Below, in pieces: positions 45,682-55,878 of a stretch of DNA of 64,000 nucleotides. The first letter of the stretch is position 1, and every line of letters begins with the position of its first letter. The notes below the pieces were generated by a model. The model had not been told where the DNA came from and made no database searches. It saw nothing but the letters and a program-made list of their open reading frames with translations. A program made the translations under genes and the position numbers. The DNA comes from Salegentibacter sp. (GTDB lineage Bacteria > Bacteroidota > Bacteroidia > Flavobacteriales > Flavobacteriaceae): positions 2,854,514 through 2,918,513 of the forward strand of contig CP051246.1 in NCBI GenBank assembly GCA_017795085.1. The letters run 5' to 3'.

Positions 45682-48600
45682 TTAAAATTTAACATTTACA
45701 TTTAGACCATAACTCCTACTTGTAGGTAATCCAAATCTTTCTAGCCCTCTTGCACCACGACTATTAAATGAAGATTCCGGATCGATATTCTCTGTTTCCC
45801 TTTTGATGAAAAACAAATTTCTTCCGATTACAGAGATATTGGCACTTGTAATAAATGTATTTTCCAGCATATTTTCGGGGAGACTATACCCTAAACTAAA
45901 TTCTCTAAATTTGATAAAATCTGCATCTTGAATATGAGCTTCAGCAATATCATAAATTCCTCCTTCCTTATAATAAGAGGGCAAGTCCTCGGGTGTAATA
46001 GTTTGTGAAAAGGCATTTCCATCAGCATCCACCCCATTTACTTCAAGACCATTTTCTCTTCCTTCTAATGTATTTTTACTTGCGCCATAGTAATGGGCAA
46101 ATGCACTGGTTCCTGAATAAATATCTGCACCAAATTTTGCATCGATAAGGAAGGAGAGGTTCCAGTTTTTATATCGGAAATTATTTGTAAGCCCCATAGA
46201 CCAGGGGGCAATTCCATTACCCAAAACTGCTCTTGGCCCCACAGTTGGTGAACCATTGCTATCATACTGAATCCTACCTTGTTCATCTCTTATAAAAGTA
46301 GTTCCATATAGGGTTCCGAAGGGTTCGCCTTCAACTGCACCAGATTCAATATTGTTCGCAGAAGAGCCTTCAGGAAACAAGGGATTACCATCATTATCAG
46401 TTTTAACCACTTTATTTTCATTATAGCCCAAATTATAGGAAATATCCCAGGAGAAATTTTCAGCTTTAACTGGTTTCCCCGTCAATAACATTTCCACCCC
46501 TTTATTTGTCAACTCCCCTATATTCACAATTGCTGTACTGTAGCCGGAAGCTTGAGATATCGAAATAGGAACAATATCATCGGTAGTTTTATTAGTATAA
46601 TAAGCAAAATCCAATCCTAATCTACTTTCAAATAGTTGCAGGTTTAAACCTATCTCATATTCCTGCTTTGAAAATGGTTTTAATTCCTGATTCGGCAACT
46701 CATTATTACTGATATTTCCCAAGGGCACAGAAGAATCGCGACCATTGTAAGTATCAAAAATACCATAAGCCAAAGCTAATTGATAAGCGTCATCTCCACC
46801 ACCGGCGACATCTGAATATCCTAATCTGACCTTACCAAAAGTCATCCATTCTGGCATATCGAATGCATCGGTAAAAACAAAACTTGTATTAGCTGAAGGA
46901 TAAAAGTAAGTATTAGGGCTGGTTTTGCCGGCCAGGGAAAGCGTAGAGAACCAGTCCTGCCTACCCGTTACGTTTAAGAATAAATAATCATCATACGAGA
47001 ACTCTGTAGAAAAATATAGAGAATTTCTTTTTACCTGAGAAAAATCATAATCATAATTTTTATTGGTTAAATTATTAATATCTTCCAGGTTGGGAATCAC
47101 GAACTCTGTTCCTCTTAGCTCTGTTCTTTCAATTTTTTTATCATTGCTGTTGGCTCCCAGAATAATCTCTCCAGAAAACTTCCCCACATCTTTGTTAAAT
47201 CCAAGCATTGCATCGGCATCTACCGATTTTGTATTATAAGCAATCTCCGTCATTGAACCTAATGGCACATATGCCGTTCCAAAGGGCTCTACAGAAGTAA
47301 TCCTGGCGGTATACTGATCTAAACCGGCTCTACCCATAACATACATCCAATCTGTAATATCATATCTTAAAGTAGAGGATCCGATAAATCTATTTTTCAA
47401 GCTATTATTGCTAAATTCATAAGCTGACCAATAAGGATTTTGGTGATAAGTACTGCTTGAAATCCTACGCTCAGTACCTTCTTCATTATAACCGGGTTTA
47501 TAATCTTCCACATTAATATTAGATGGTGAAAGCACTACAGCAAAATTAGCATTACCAGGAGCATCTGACAGCCTTGGCCTATTTTGAACATCTTCCAAAA
47601 TATATTTGGTGTTTACATCAAGACTTAATTTTTCTGCGAGTTGAGCTCCTCCATTTAAAGAAAAAGATTTTCTATTGAGACCCGCATTTGGCATCACATC
47701 TTCATTGCTTAAATCGGTAGCGGAAAACCTTAAATTATAGCCTTCACCAGCTTTAGTAATTGCTATTGTATTTGTTAAAGTATAAGCAGTTCTGTAAAAT
47801 CGATCCAAATTATCTCCCTGATTCGAATATGGTCTTTCAACTCCATCAAATTGTACCACATTAGAACCATCTAACCTGCTACCCCATGCCTGCATTCCTG
47901 CAGATAGGGCTTCCTGTTGTGAACCTGGAGCCTCTCCATTAGTTCCCTGTCCATATTCTTTTTGAAAATCATAAATATCAGACATCACATTCTCAAATAA
48001 TACAGATCCTGCATATTCTACCCCCAAACCTTGTTGTTCACGGCCAGATTTAGTAGTGATTAAAATAACCCCATTAGAAGCCCTGGAACCATACAGTGCA
48101 GCAGCAGCACCACCTTTTAAAACACTTATAGATTCTATGTCATCAGGATTAATACTCGAGATCCCATCACCAAAATCTGATCCTCCCCATTGACTGGCAG
48201 ATCCTAAATTGGTGTTATCAATTGGAATACCGTCCACTACATAAAGTGGCTGATTATTACCTCCGACACTGGAAATACCCCGTATTAACACGTTACTAGT
48301 TCCTGCAGGCCCGGTTGCAGCACCGGTAACATTTAACCCCGCTACTTTACCTTGCAAGGAATTAATAGCGTTCACCTGCTTTACATCAGCCAATTCATCT
48401 CCTCCAACTTCTGTTAAGGAATACCCCTAAAGCTTTTTCAGAACGCTTAATTCCCAAGGCAGTTACAACCACCTCATCAAGCGCTTCGGTATCAGGAGCT
48501 AATTGAATTTGAAGCTCAGCGCCATCAGGTTCTATTTCTTGGGTTACAAAGCCTACCATTGAAAATTGAAGGATACTTCCTTCCTCAATTTCAATAGTGA

Positions 48601-48781
48601 AATTTCCGTCAAAATCAGAAGAAACTCCATTGTTGGTCCCTTTCTCAATTATATTCACGCCCGGAAGTGGCATATTGTTTTCTGCATCAACAACATTACC
48701 ACTCACCGTTTGCGTTTGTGCCAGCATAAATTGTATACTACACAAAAATAAAAAAGCAAACACGAAAAAATTTTTGTTCAT
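45682..48781 (-). pseudogene. SusC/RagA TonB-dependent transporter (3), interrupted by a one-base frameshift
   Basis: Two adjacent reading frames make one SusC. The 5' part (48781-48395) has a signal peptide (ending M-L-A-Q), the carboxypeptidase-regulatory-like domain and the TonB-box-like D-E-V-V-V-T-A-L-G, then runs into a stop. The 3' part (48393-45682) holds the plug ([10 protein letters not shown]) and barrel. Removing one C from the CCCC run at 48424-48427 (GGGG on the coding strand) joins them: [18 protein letters not shown]. The repaired protein would be about 1032 residues, a normal length. Nothing else is decayed, so this is a recent mutation, a phase-variable run or a sequencing error. 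Confidence 0.9.
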
Positions 48782-48808
48782 TACATTATAGTTTTTAGTT
48801 AGCTTATT

Positions 48809-48830
48809 AAAACAAGACTTCGCTTGTTTT
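48809..48830 (-). promoter_or_regulatory. Hairpin in the susC (3) leader
   Basis: AAAACAAG (48809-48816) and CTTGTTTT (48823-48830) form an 8-bp stem with a 6-base loop, 28-49 bases upstream of the susC (3) start codon and therefore probably inside its mRNA leader. A regulatory role is speculative. Confidence 0.25.
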
Positions 48831-48919
48831 CTTAAATTTAACCCAAAATTGCTATAATTTTTAACACGAAATAATAATTTCGACTAATAACACAACTGAA
48901 TAGCTAAACGACTTTGCAT

Positions 48920-48933
48920 CGAAAACGTTCTCG
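48920..48933. promoter_or_regulatory. CGAAAACGTTCTCG near-palindrome upstream of susC (3)
   Basis: This 14-bp site, palindromic except for one base pair, is centred on CG and lies 139-152 bases before the susC (3) start. It is a close relative of the GAAAACGTTTTC site upstream of susC (2). The spacing to susC is also similar. Confidence 0.45.
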
Positions 48934-48970
48934 TTTATTGAATATTAACAAAAATATATTTCGAAATGTG

Positions 48971-51229
48971 TTAATCCTTTTTTTGAATAAATAAAAGTTT
49001 CTGGGAATTAAATAGCTTTTCCTGATTAATTAAGACCTCATCAACCCCATTATTATCCAAAAGTATACTTTCAGCTTTGTTGTTTTTTGTAGAAGAATTT
49101 CCCTTTTTGATAATCAGGTTTTTCTTTGGGTAGAAATCGGTGTTTAAATTGATTTTAATTTTATCAAAAACCGGTTTGGTTAAGGTATAAACGGGTTTTG
49201 CAGGAATAATAGGGTAAAAACCCATCATACTGTAAACCGCCCAGGCGCTCATTGTCCCGGTATCGTCATTTCCGGGCAAACCATCGGGTGTATTCTTGTA
49301 ATGTTCATCCAATAATTGTCTCACTCGTTCGGTGGCTTTTTGTTCGCTTCCGGCAATAAAATTATAGAGAAAAGGATAAGCGAAATCGGGCTCATTGGCC
49401 ATATCGAATTGGCCTTCTTCAAAAACCGCATCCAGTTTTTCTTCAAATATTTCTTCACCTCCCATTAATTCTATTAAGCCTTCAAGGTCGTGAGAAAGCA
49501 TAAAAAGATACTGCCAGGCATTACCTTCAATAAATCCGGGGTTTTCAGCGAAATCGGCTCCGGCCAAAGGATCAAAATCTTTCATCCAATCGCCGTTTTT
49601 ATGTTTAGGCTGAAGAAAATTTGTTTCAGGGTTAAATAAGGTCCTGTAAGAAACCGAACGTTTTTTAAATTTTTTATAATCGGCTTCTTTTCCAAGTTTT
49701 TTAGCTAATTGCGCAATTGCATAATCGGCTACATTGTATTCCTGAGTTACGGAAACCGGCCCTTTTACTCCTGAATCTACACTTACATAGCCATTTTTAA
49801 TATATTCCTCCAACCCGGGCCTCAAAGGATTATCATTGGTTTGAGTTGCACTTTTCAACATAGCCTCATACGCCTTTTCAATATCAAAATCGGTTAAACC
49901 GCGTAGGTAAGTATCGGCTAAAACCACAGCGGCGGGATCGCCTACCATGGTAAAAGTTTCTGTAGAATTCAGTTCCCATTTGGGCAGCCAGGCGTTTTCA
50001 TCATACATTTCCAACATGGAATTTACCATTTCCAACTGCTCCTTAGGATAAAGTAAACTCAACAACTGGTGATAATTCCGATAGGTATCCCATAATGAAA
50101 AAGTGGTATAGCGTGTTCCATCGGTTTTACCGATTTTTCCGGTAGAAATTTCAGGGTACTCCCCGTTTACATCATTGAAAATATTGGGGTGGATTTGCAT
50201 ATGGTACAGCGAAGTGTAAAAAATATGTTTTTCATCTTTAGTTCCACCTTCAACCTCAACAACCGAAAGTTTATCCCGCCAGGCTTTTTGGGTTTCAGCA
50301 TAAACCTCATCAAATCCTTTCTCTGAAGTTTCTTTTTTAAGGTTTTCCCGTGCATTTTTAATACTTACATAAGAAACTCCAATTTTCATTTCAACTTTTG
50401 TAGGCTCCTGAAAATTATAAGTGAAATATGCGCCAATACTATCACCAACTACTTCGCGAGTAAAGCCTTCCTTTATTCTTGTTTTACCGTTATAGGTCAT
50501 CCACTGCGCTTCTTCACCTTCATATTTATACGGTGTTTTCCAGACACCAAATTTATCAGCAGGTTTTGAAAATTCCGCTACAAAATAAACCGGGTAAGCT
50601 GCTTCGGGATTGTTATAGCAGAAAGAGCCCACAGTTCGCATTCCTTCAATTTCGGTTGGGGAAACAATTTTCACCATTGCCCCTTGTTCATTGGTAAGGC
50701 CCAGACCTAAATTCAGCAAAATATTCGATTTCCCCTTCGGAAAAGAATATCTACTTATTCCAACCCTTGTTGAAGCGGTCATCTCAGCTTTCACATTATA
50801 TTTATCCAATGCTGCGGAATAATACCCGGCTTTAGCCTGTTCGTTGGAATAAGTGGTTCCGTAATCTAGATGATTGGTCTTTATGTCTCCGGTAGTGGGC
50901 ATGCTGATAATCACACCCAATTCAGGACAGCCCACACCGCTCATATTCACGTGACTAAACCCGGTTAGAAATTGGTTTTCATAAACATAGGGGTTTGACA
51001 ACCACCTGCTATCTTTTTCCAAAGAATTCAAATCGGGCCGGCCGGCCACATTAAAAGGAGAAACACTTGCCATTCCTCGCGGTGCAATTGCCCCCGGATG
51101 GGTAGCACCAAAATTTGAAGTTCCAATAAATGGATTTACATATTCTATTGGATCAAAATCCTGCGCAGCAATCTTTAGCGAAACTAAAATTAATAATACT
51201 GAAAATACAAATCTTCTTCCTAACAACAT
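48971..51229 (-). CDS. GH92 alpha-mannosidase family protein (1), exported
   Basis: The 752-residue protein has a signal peptide (ending I-A-A-Q) and GH92 motifs: Y-V-N-P-F-I-G-T near 29-36, P-G-A-I-A-P-R-G, S-L-W-D-T-Y-R and G-N-D-D-T-G-T-M-S-A-W. GH92 enzymes are calcium-dependent exo-alpha-mannosidases acting on N-glycan or yeast mannan. In this protein the stretch that usually reads N-E-P-S-H-H is M-A-N-E-P-D-F-A-Y-P-F, so it belongs to a different subgroup from the GH92 at 58806-61085, with probably another linkage preference. It lies 4 bases after the GH20 gene. Confidence 0.9.
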   Translation of the reverse strand: MLLGRRFVFSVLLILVSLKIAAQDFDPIEYVNPFIGTSNFGATHPGAIAPRGMASVSPFNVAGRPDLNSLEKDSRWLSNPYVYENQFLTGFSHVNMSGVGCPELGVIISMPTTGDIKTNHLDYGTTYSNEQAKAGYYSAALDKYNVKAEMTASTRVGISRYSFPKGKSNILLNLGLGLTNEQGAMVKIVSPTEIEGMRTVGSFCYNNPEAAYPVYFVAEFSKPADKFGVWKTPYKYEGEEAQWMTYNGKTRIKEGFTREVVGDSIGAYFTYNFQEPTKVEMKIGVSYVSIKNARENLKKETSEKGFDEVYAETQKAWRDKLSVVEVEGGTKDEKHIFYTSLYHMQIHPNIFNDVNGEYPEISTGKIGKTDGTRYTTFSLWDTYRNYHQLLSLLYPKEQLEMVNSMLEMYDENAWLPKWELNSTETFTMVGDPAAVVLADTYLRGLTDFDIEKAYEAMLKSATQTNDNPLRPGLEEYIKNGYVSVDSGVKGPVSVTQEYNVADYAIAQLAKKLGKEADYKKFKKRSVSYRTLFNPETNFLQPKHKNGDWMKDFDPLAGADFAENPGFIEGNAWQYLFMLSHDLEGLIELMGGEEIFEEKLDAVFEEGQFDMANEPDFAYPFLYNFIAGSEQKATERVRQLLDEHYKNTPDGLPGNDDTGTMSAWAVYSMMGFYPIIPAKPVYTLTKPVFDKIKINLNTDFYPKKNLIIKKGNSSTKNNKAESILLDNNGVDEVLINQEKLFNSQKLLFIQKKD

Positions 51230-51233
51230 TTTC

Positions 51234-53570
51234 TTATTTTACCTGAATTTCATCTAAAAACAACCACGCATTGCCGCCTTTGGGTGTTTTTGCTAAGGGC
51301 TGTATACTTACACGAACAAATTGAACATCTTTTCTGGGCTCAAAGCTAATCTCAAAATTCTCAATTTTTGCCGCCGGATTGGGTTGATAGTTCCTTTCGA
51401 CTTTTGCAACTTCTTCGAAGTCTTTATTATCTTTTGATACCTCAACCACCAATTCTTGCGGAAAGTAAATTCCGGTTCCCTGCTCTTCCAGGCTACCTAC
51501 AACCACTTCGCTTACTTCCGTAGTATCTTCGAGGTCTATAGTAATTATCGCAGGATTGTTGATCCATCCCTGCCAGCGGCCATCTTTAAAATATTTACTT
51601 CCTTTTAAAACATCAACCAGTCCTGTTTCTTCCCCGCCTTTATAATTATCATCATATTGATATTCATAACTAACCGGTTTGCCTACAGCTTTGTGAAAAG
51701 TATAGGCCTTATCTGAAACAGCCCCCATGAGCTCTCCATTTTCAAAAACAGCGGCTTTTACATTTGAAGAGGAATCTATCTTAATTGGAGTTTTATAAAT
51801 TTCAGATGCTGCTGTTAATTCTGAATCACCTTTAGCATATCGAATCTCGGTATCAGGAAATTCTGATTGGAGTGCAATAGTAATTTCACCGGTTTCCAGA
51901 TCAATTTCAGATTCAGGCTGAACGGCATACGCGCTTTTTGCATAATTGATGCCCATGATTTCGAAACGATCCATCATTTTACGGATCCTTACTGAGAATT
52001 TTTCCCAATCAAGTTTTTCTTCAGGACTCCAAACAACCTCAGCTAAAGCGGCAAGTCTTGGAAATAACATATATTCTGAATGTGCTTCGGTTGCCACATA
52101 TTCAGACCAAAGGTTGGCCTGTGCTCCCAAAATATGTTCCTTTTGCTTCACACTCATCGAATCAAGTATCGGACTAAAATCATAAACCTGATGCAAGGGA
52201 GTAAAGGCATTAAAAGCTACCGGTTCGTTATCGGGACTTCCCTGGTAATAATCAAAATACATATGCGAAACAGGCGTCATAATTACATCGTGGCCTTGTT
52301 TTGAAGCTTCCCAACCGCCTTCTGTTCCCCGCCAGCTCATTACCGTAGCTTTTTTGGGCAAACCACCTTCTAAAATTTCATCCCAGCCTATTAAGGTTTT
52401 ATCATTTTCATTCAGAAATTTTTCTATGCGTTTCATAAAATAACTCTGAAGCTCATCGGTACCGGCAAGGCCTTCCTCTTTAATTCGGCCTTGACAATCG
52501 GGGCAGGTTTCCCAGTTGGTCTTTGTTGCCTCATCACCGCCAACGTGAATATATTCTCCCGGGAATAATTCCATAACTTCCCTAAGTACATCTTCCTGAA
52601 AATCAAAAGTAGATTCTTTACCGGCACAATAAATAGCTGTAATTGGCCAAACGCCACCGGAAGGCACCCCAATTGGTTCTTCTTTGCAAGACAACCACGG
52701 ATAAGCCGCAATAGCACTCATTACATGGGCCGGCATTTCAATTTCGGGAATCACCCGAATTCCCTTTTCCTGTGCATAGGCCACAATTTCCTTAATATCT
52801 TTCTGGGTATAAAATCCGCCATAAGTTGCCTCTTCTTCAGGGTCATTTTCAGTTCTGGCATTCCAGTGCTTATCTTCCTGATTTACTCTAAATCCCCCTA
52901 CTTCTGTTAATTTCGGGTATTTCTTGATCTCAATCCGCCACCCCTGATCATCGACCAAATGAAAGTGAAAGGTGTTTAGCTTAAAAAAAGCCATCCGGTC
53001 TAAATGCTTTTTAATGTATTCTTTTCCAAAGAAATGACGTGACACATCCAGGTGACTACCCCGGTACGAATACTGCGGACTATCACTTATAGTCACCTCC
53101 GGAATTTGCCAGGCTATATTTTGCAAGGAATCCGCCTCAATTTCGATCGGTAATAATTGCCTAAGACTTTGAACTCCATATATAAAACCGGGCAAGGCTG
53201 AAGCTTTTATTTCCACAGAATTTTTATCGGCTTGCAAACGATAACTTTCTTCTCCTAATTCTTGATCTATGTCAAAAATCAAATAATTCGTTTCAGGTTT
53301 CTTTGAAACAAATTCAAACTTCCAACCGGCAGCTGTTTCAAACTTTCCGGTTAAAATTTCAGCAACGGATTTTAGGGAATCAGGAACGATTATTTTAGTG
53401 TTTTTATTAAACTCAAACCTGCCTTCGCCCACTTTCATAGTCTTGGGTTCGGGAATAATTTGCGCTGATAAATCTTCGGCAGCAGAATTTGAAAAATCGC
53501 AGCTCCATAAAAAACAAATACACAATATACCTACAAAGCCCTTAAGCTTATTACTTCTGATTTTTTGCAT
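51234..53570 (-). CDS. GH20 beta-N-acetylhexosaminidase lipoprotein
   Basis: The 778-residue protein has a lipoprotein signal ending L-W-S-C (Cys24), an N-terminal GH20b domain (about 35-165), and the TIM barrel with H-F-H-L-V-D-D-Q-G-W-R near 202-212 and the catalytic Asp346-Glu347 pair in H-V-G-G-D-E-A-T. The C-terminal part holds a chitobiase-like beta domain (about 555-625) and a discoidin-like domain (about 640-778). It removes terminal GlcNAc or GalNAc, for example from N-glycan antennae. Its start overlaps the end of the GH10-like gene by 20 bases. Confidence 0.95.
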   Translation of the reverse strand: MQKIRSNKLKGFVGILCICFLWSCDFSNSAAEDLSAQIIPEPKTMKVGEGRFEFNKNTKIIVPDSLKSVAEILTGKFETAAGWKFEFVSKKPETNYLIFDIDQELGEESYRLQADKNSVEIKASALPGFIYGVQSLRQLLPIEIEADSLQNIAWQIPEVTISDSPQYSYRGSHLDVSRHFFGKEYIKKHLDRMAFFKLNTFHFHLVDDQGWRIEIKKYPKLTEVGGFRVNQEDKHWNARTENDPEEEATYGGFYTQKDIKEIVAYAQEKGIRVIPEIEMPAHVMSAIAAYPWLSCKEEPIGVPSGGVWPITAIYCAGKESTFDFQEDVLREVMELFPGEYIHVGGDEATKTNWETCPDCQGRIKEEGLAGTDELQSYFMKRIEKFLNENDKTLIGWDEILEGGLPKKATVMSWRGTEGGWEASKQGHDVIMTPVSHMYFDYYQGSPDNEPVAFNAFTPLHQVYDFSPILDSMSVKQKEHILGAQANLWSEYVATEAHSEYMLFPRLAALAEVVWSPEEKLDWEKFSVRIRKMMDRFEIMGINYAKSAYAVQPESEIDLETGEITIALQSEFPDTEIRYAKGDSELTAASEIYKTPIKIDSSSNVKAAVFENGELMGAVSDKAYTFHKAVGKPVSYEYQYDDNYKGGEETGLVDVLKGSKYFKDGRWQGWINNPAIITIDLEDTTEVSEVVVGSLEEQGTGIYFPQELVVEVSKDNKDFEEVAKVERNYQPNPAAKIENFEISFEPRKDVQFVRVSIQPLAKTPKGGNAWLFLDEIQVK

Positions 53571-54663
53571 TTCTCAAAGCTTTAAAATGTTCATCGGTAA
53601 AGGCACCGCCATCAAAAAACGCAGCTCCTTTGGCACCGTTTTCACGGGCATAATTAATCGCTTCTTCCAGTTCTGCACCACTCATTTCCGGCAGGTAAAT
53701 TCCGGTATGTAATTCGGTATTTTTTCCTTCTAAATCTCTTACCCCCTGGCCGGTGGCAAAACCAATCCAATCGATCTCTTCATCATAAAAATTATGGTAA
53801 ATCATTGGTAAAACCATATCAATTTCCCATTTATCCCAACGTTGGCGCACCATATGATCTGCCATTTCAGGATAAGGAAAAACCGCTGCGGTCAATTTTT
53901 TGCCGTTTTCGTGGGCTATCTTATAAGCATCATCTACAATGGCTTTCACCTTATTTAAACGAAATTGCTTCCATTCCATATCAATAGCCGGATTATCAAA
54001 ATCCCGTGGATTTTTATGATGTTTCTTTTCAAATTCGGCAACACAAGCATCGCAATAACAAAAATCAAAACGCGGCAATTCCTCATTTTGCTCCAAATCG
54101 TATTTTGGCAATAAACTTATCGGAAGGAAAATATCGGAATATCTTATATAATCGAGGTGAACGCTTTCCACGTCTTCTACCTTAGCCAGGCCTTCCACCA
54201 AACTTAAAATATGATTTCGAGAGCCTTCGCGGGTTGGGCAAAGCCATTTATAATAATCTACATAAGGCGGTTCATCGTAAGTTGATTTACCATCACGACT
54301 CACCGCATACCAATCAGGATGCTTTTCGGCTTCTTTATCGCCGGGGCGGTTTACGGTAAACATCCAGGCGTGTACTTCCAGACCTTCGTCAACGGCGAGC
54401 GGCGCTAATTCCGACAACAATTCGGCATTAGCTTCGGTATTGATTAAAACGGCATCAATCCCGTTTTCTTTATATTTTTTAAATTCTTCGGAATATGCTG
54501 AATCAGATTTCTCAGGATTGGCCGTAATCCAGGTCCAGTATTTGAAATCTGAAGAATCAGACGTTTTTTCTAAATTTCCTGAAACTATTCTTTCTTTTTC
54601 AGAAGAAGAATTCCCACAGGCTGTTATTGCAAAAGCCACTAGTAAATAATAGAAATATTTCAT
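53551..54663 (-). CDS. Putative glycoside hydrolase of the GH10-like type, lipoprotein
   Basis: From the ATG at 54663 the protein is 370 residues with a lipoprotein signal ending I-T-A-C. A longer form from 54714 starts with residues unlike a signal. The TIM-barrel-like body contains H-L-D-Y-I-R-Y-S-D, a common motif of GH10-like (GHL10) proteins, and an unusual C-Y-C-D-A-C cluster that could bind a metal. Activity is unproven for the family. It is encoded between CBM9-like and GH20 genes in a predicted N-glycan locus that otherwise lacks an endo-acting enzyme. Confidence 0.75.
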   Translation of the reverse strand: MKYFYYLLVAFAITACGNSSSEKERIVSGNLEKTSDSSDFKYWTWITANPEKSDSAYSEEFKKYKENGIDAVLINTEANAELLSELAPLAVDEGLEVHAWMFTVNRPGDKEAEKHPDWYAVSRDGKSTYDEPPYVDYYKWLCPTREGSRNHILSLVEGLAKVEDVESVHLDYIRYSDIFLPISLLPKYDLEQNEELPRFDFCYCDACVAEFEKKHHKNPRDFDNPAIDMEWKQFRLNKVKAIVDDAYKIAHENGKKLTAAVFPYPEMADHMVRQRWDKWEIDMVLPMIYHNFYDEEIDWIGFATGQGVRDLEGKNTELHTGIYLPEMSGAELEEAINYARENGAKGAAFFDGGAFTDEHFKALRNAKNQK

Positions 54664-54722
54664 TTTAGTATGATTTAAATTACATAGGCGTCTCGACTGC
54701 GCCAGACGTGACACTTTATTGA

Positions 54723-55787
54723 TTAATTTTCTTGCTTTATAAAATCGCCATCTTCTTTAATTAGAAGTATATCTCCGGAAAACGGACTTTCCACCCAAAT
54801 ATTCCAACCAGCCTGATTAAGTTTCATTTTTACTTGTATTTTTTTACTTTCAACTTCCAGATTTTCTCCATCAATTGCTGAAAGTTCTTTAGCCCATTCC
54901 CCATTTTCGTTTTTATAAACTTTTTGAGCGCGATAAAGTCGATACAATTCCCACTTTATTTTTTCATCATCCGGAATGATAAATTCCTCATTTTCCCCGG
55001 GTGTTTTTTCTGAAAAATATACATAGCCCCAATGTTCAGGTTCGTGCATATTTATTACACCCTGTGACGACCACACCCAATTATATTCGTGTTTATATTC
55101 ACCTTTTTCATTTTTTGCGCGGGAATATTTCCCGTCTTTCAAATCAAAATCCCAGTTAACGCGGGAAAAATTGATTCGCCAAAACTCATTTTTCGGAATT
55201 TCATTATGCGTATTGGCTTCCTTTAAAACTTCCCAGGGGATCGCTACCTCAACACTCCAAAATTTATCTTTATCGGAAGCATCGTTTAAAGTTCCCTCAA
55301 TATAAACTTCAGACTGTAAACCCTGGATATCCCAACCATCAACTACGGGTGCAGGTTCACGGTAGGGTTTTACAATAAATAAATCCCAAACCGTATTTAA
55401 GGCATTCATTTCAAATTCATAATAGTTATGTGTATCACCGTCGGGATCGATAAAAATCTCAAAATCATTATTGTAAAAAATCACGGTATCCCGCTGTTTT
55501 AAAGTCGCCCAAATGTGTGGTTCCTCCATTTTTGCATAAAAATACAGGTATTCTTCATCCCAAAGCATTTTCATATTGGTTTGGTAGGTCGGGATTTTCA
55601 CACCTTCTATATCAATAAAATCCTGACTTTCGGGTGCTTTTTCCCAGGCGATTTCCTCTGCCTTTCCGTCAACAATAATTTTTTCCGAAGTTTTATGGGC
55701 AATATAGGTACGGGGCGTTTTTTCGGTCTGTGCACATGCCTGAACCTGAAAAGTAACTATCAATATTAAAATCAGCGAATATTTCAC
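54723..55787 (-). CDS. CBM9-like carbohydrate-binding protein, exported
   Basis: The 354-residue protein has a signal peptide (hydrophobic residues 4-16, then Q-V-Q-A-C-A-Q; Cys18 could be lipidated). The mature part is a single CBM9-like beta-sandwich of the type called carbohydrate-binding family 9-like: I-I-V-D-G-K-A-E-E-I-A-W near 38-49, D-F-E-I-F-I-D-P-D-G-D-T near 114-125, and F-W-R-I-N-F-S-R. No catalytic motif is seen. The C-terminal 90 residues are outside the usual domain. It is 59 bases upstream of the GH10-like gene and may target glycan for it. Confidence 0.8.
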   Translation of the reverse strand: MKYSLILILIVTFQVQACAQTEKTPRTYIAHKTSEKIIVDGKAEEIAWEKAPESQDFIDIEGVKIPTYQTNMKMLWDEEYLYFYAKMEEPHIWATLKQRDTVIFYNNDFEIFIDPDGDTHNYYEFEMNALNTVWDLFIVKPYREPAPVVDGWDIQGLQSEVYIEGTLNDASDKDKFWSVEVAIPWEVLKEANTHNEIPKNEFWRINFSRVNWDFDLKDGKYSRAKNEKGEYKHEYNWVWSSQGVINMHEPEHWGYVYFSEKTPGENEEFIIPDDEKIKWELYRLYRAQKVYKNENGEWAKELSAIDGENLEVESKKIQVKMKLNQAGWNIWVESPFSGDILLIKEDGDFIKQEN

Positions 55788-55832
55788 ACGAATAAAATTA
55801 AATTAAACATTTGATTATCGGCTAACTCACAA

Positions 55833-55861
55833 TCCTACGAGGTTTACAAAACCTTGTAGGA
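55833..55861 (-). terminator. Hairpin between GH130 and CBM9-like genes
   Basis: TCCTACGAGGTTT (55833-55845) pairs with AAACCTTGTAGGA (55849-55861), 12 of 13 positions, with a 3-base loop. It follows the GH130 stop by 18 bases. No U-run follows, so it may be a processing or attenuation structure rather than a strong terminator. Confidence 0.45.
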
Positions 55862-55878
55862 ATAAAACCGGTAAGGTT

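Noticed and set aside
45682..48393. Treating the 3' part of susC (3) as a separate 903-residue protein
   Set aside because: It starts inside the plug domain without a signal peptide and joins perfectly to the upstream frame after removal of one base.
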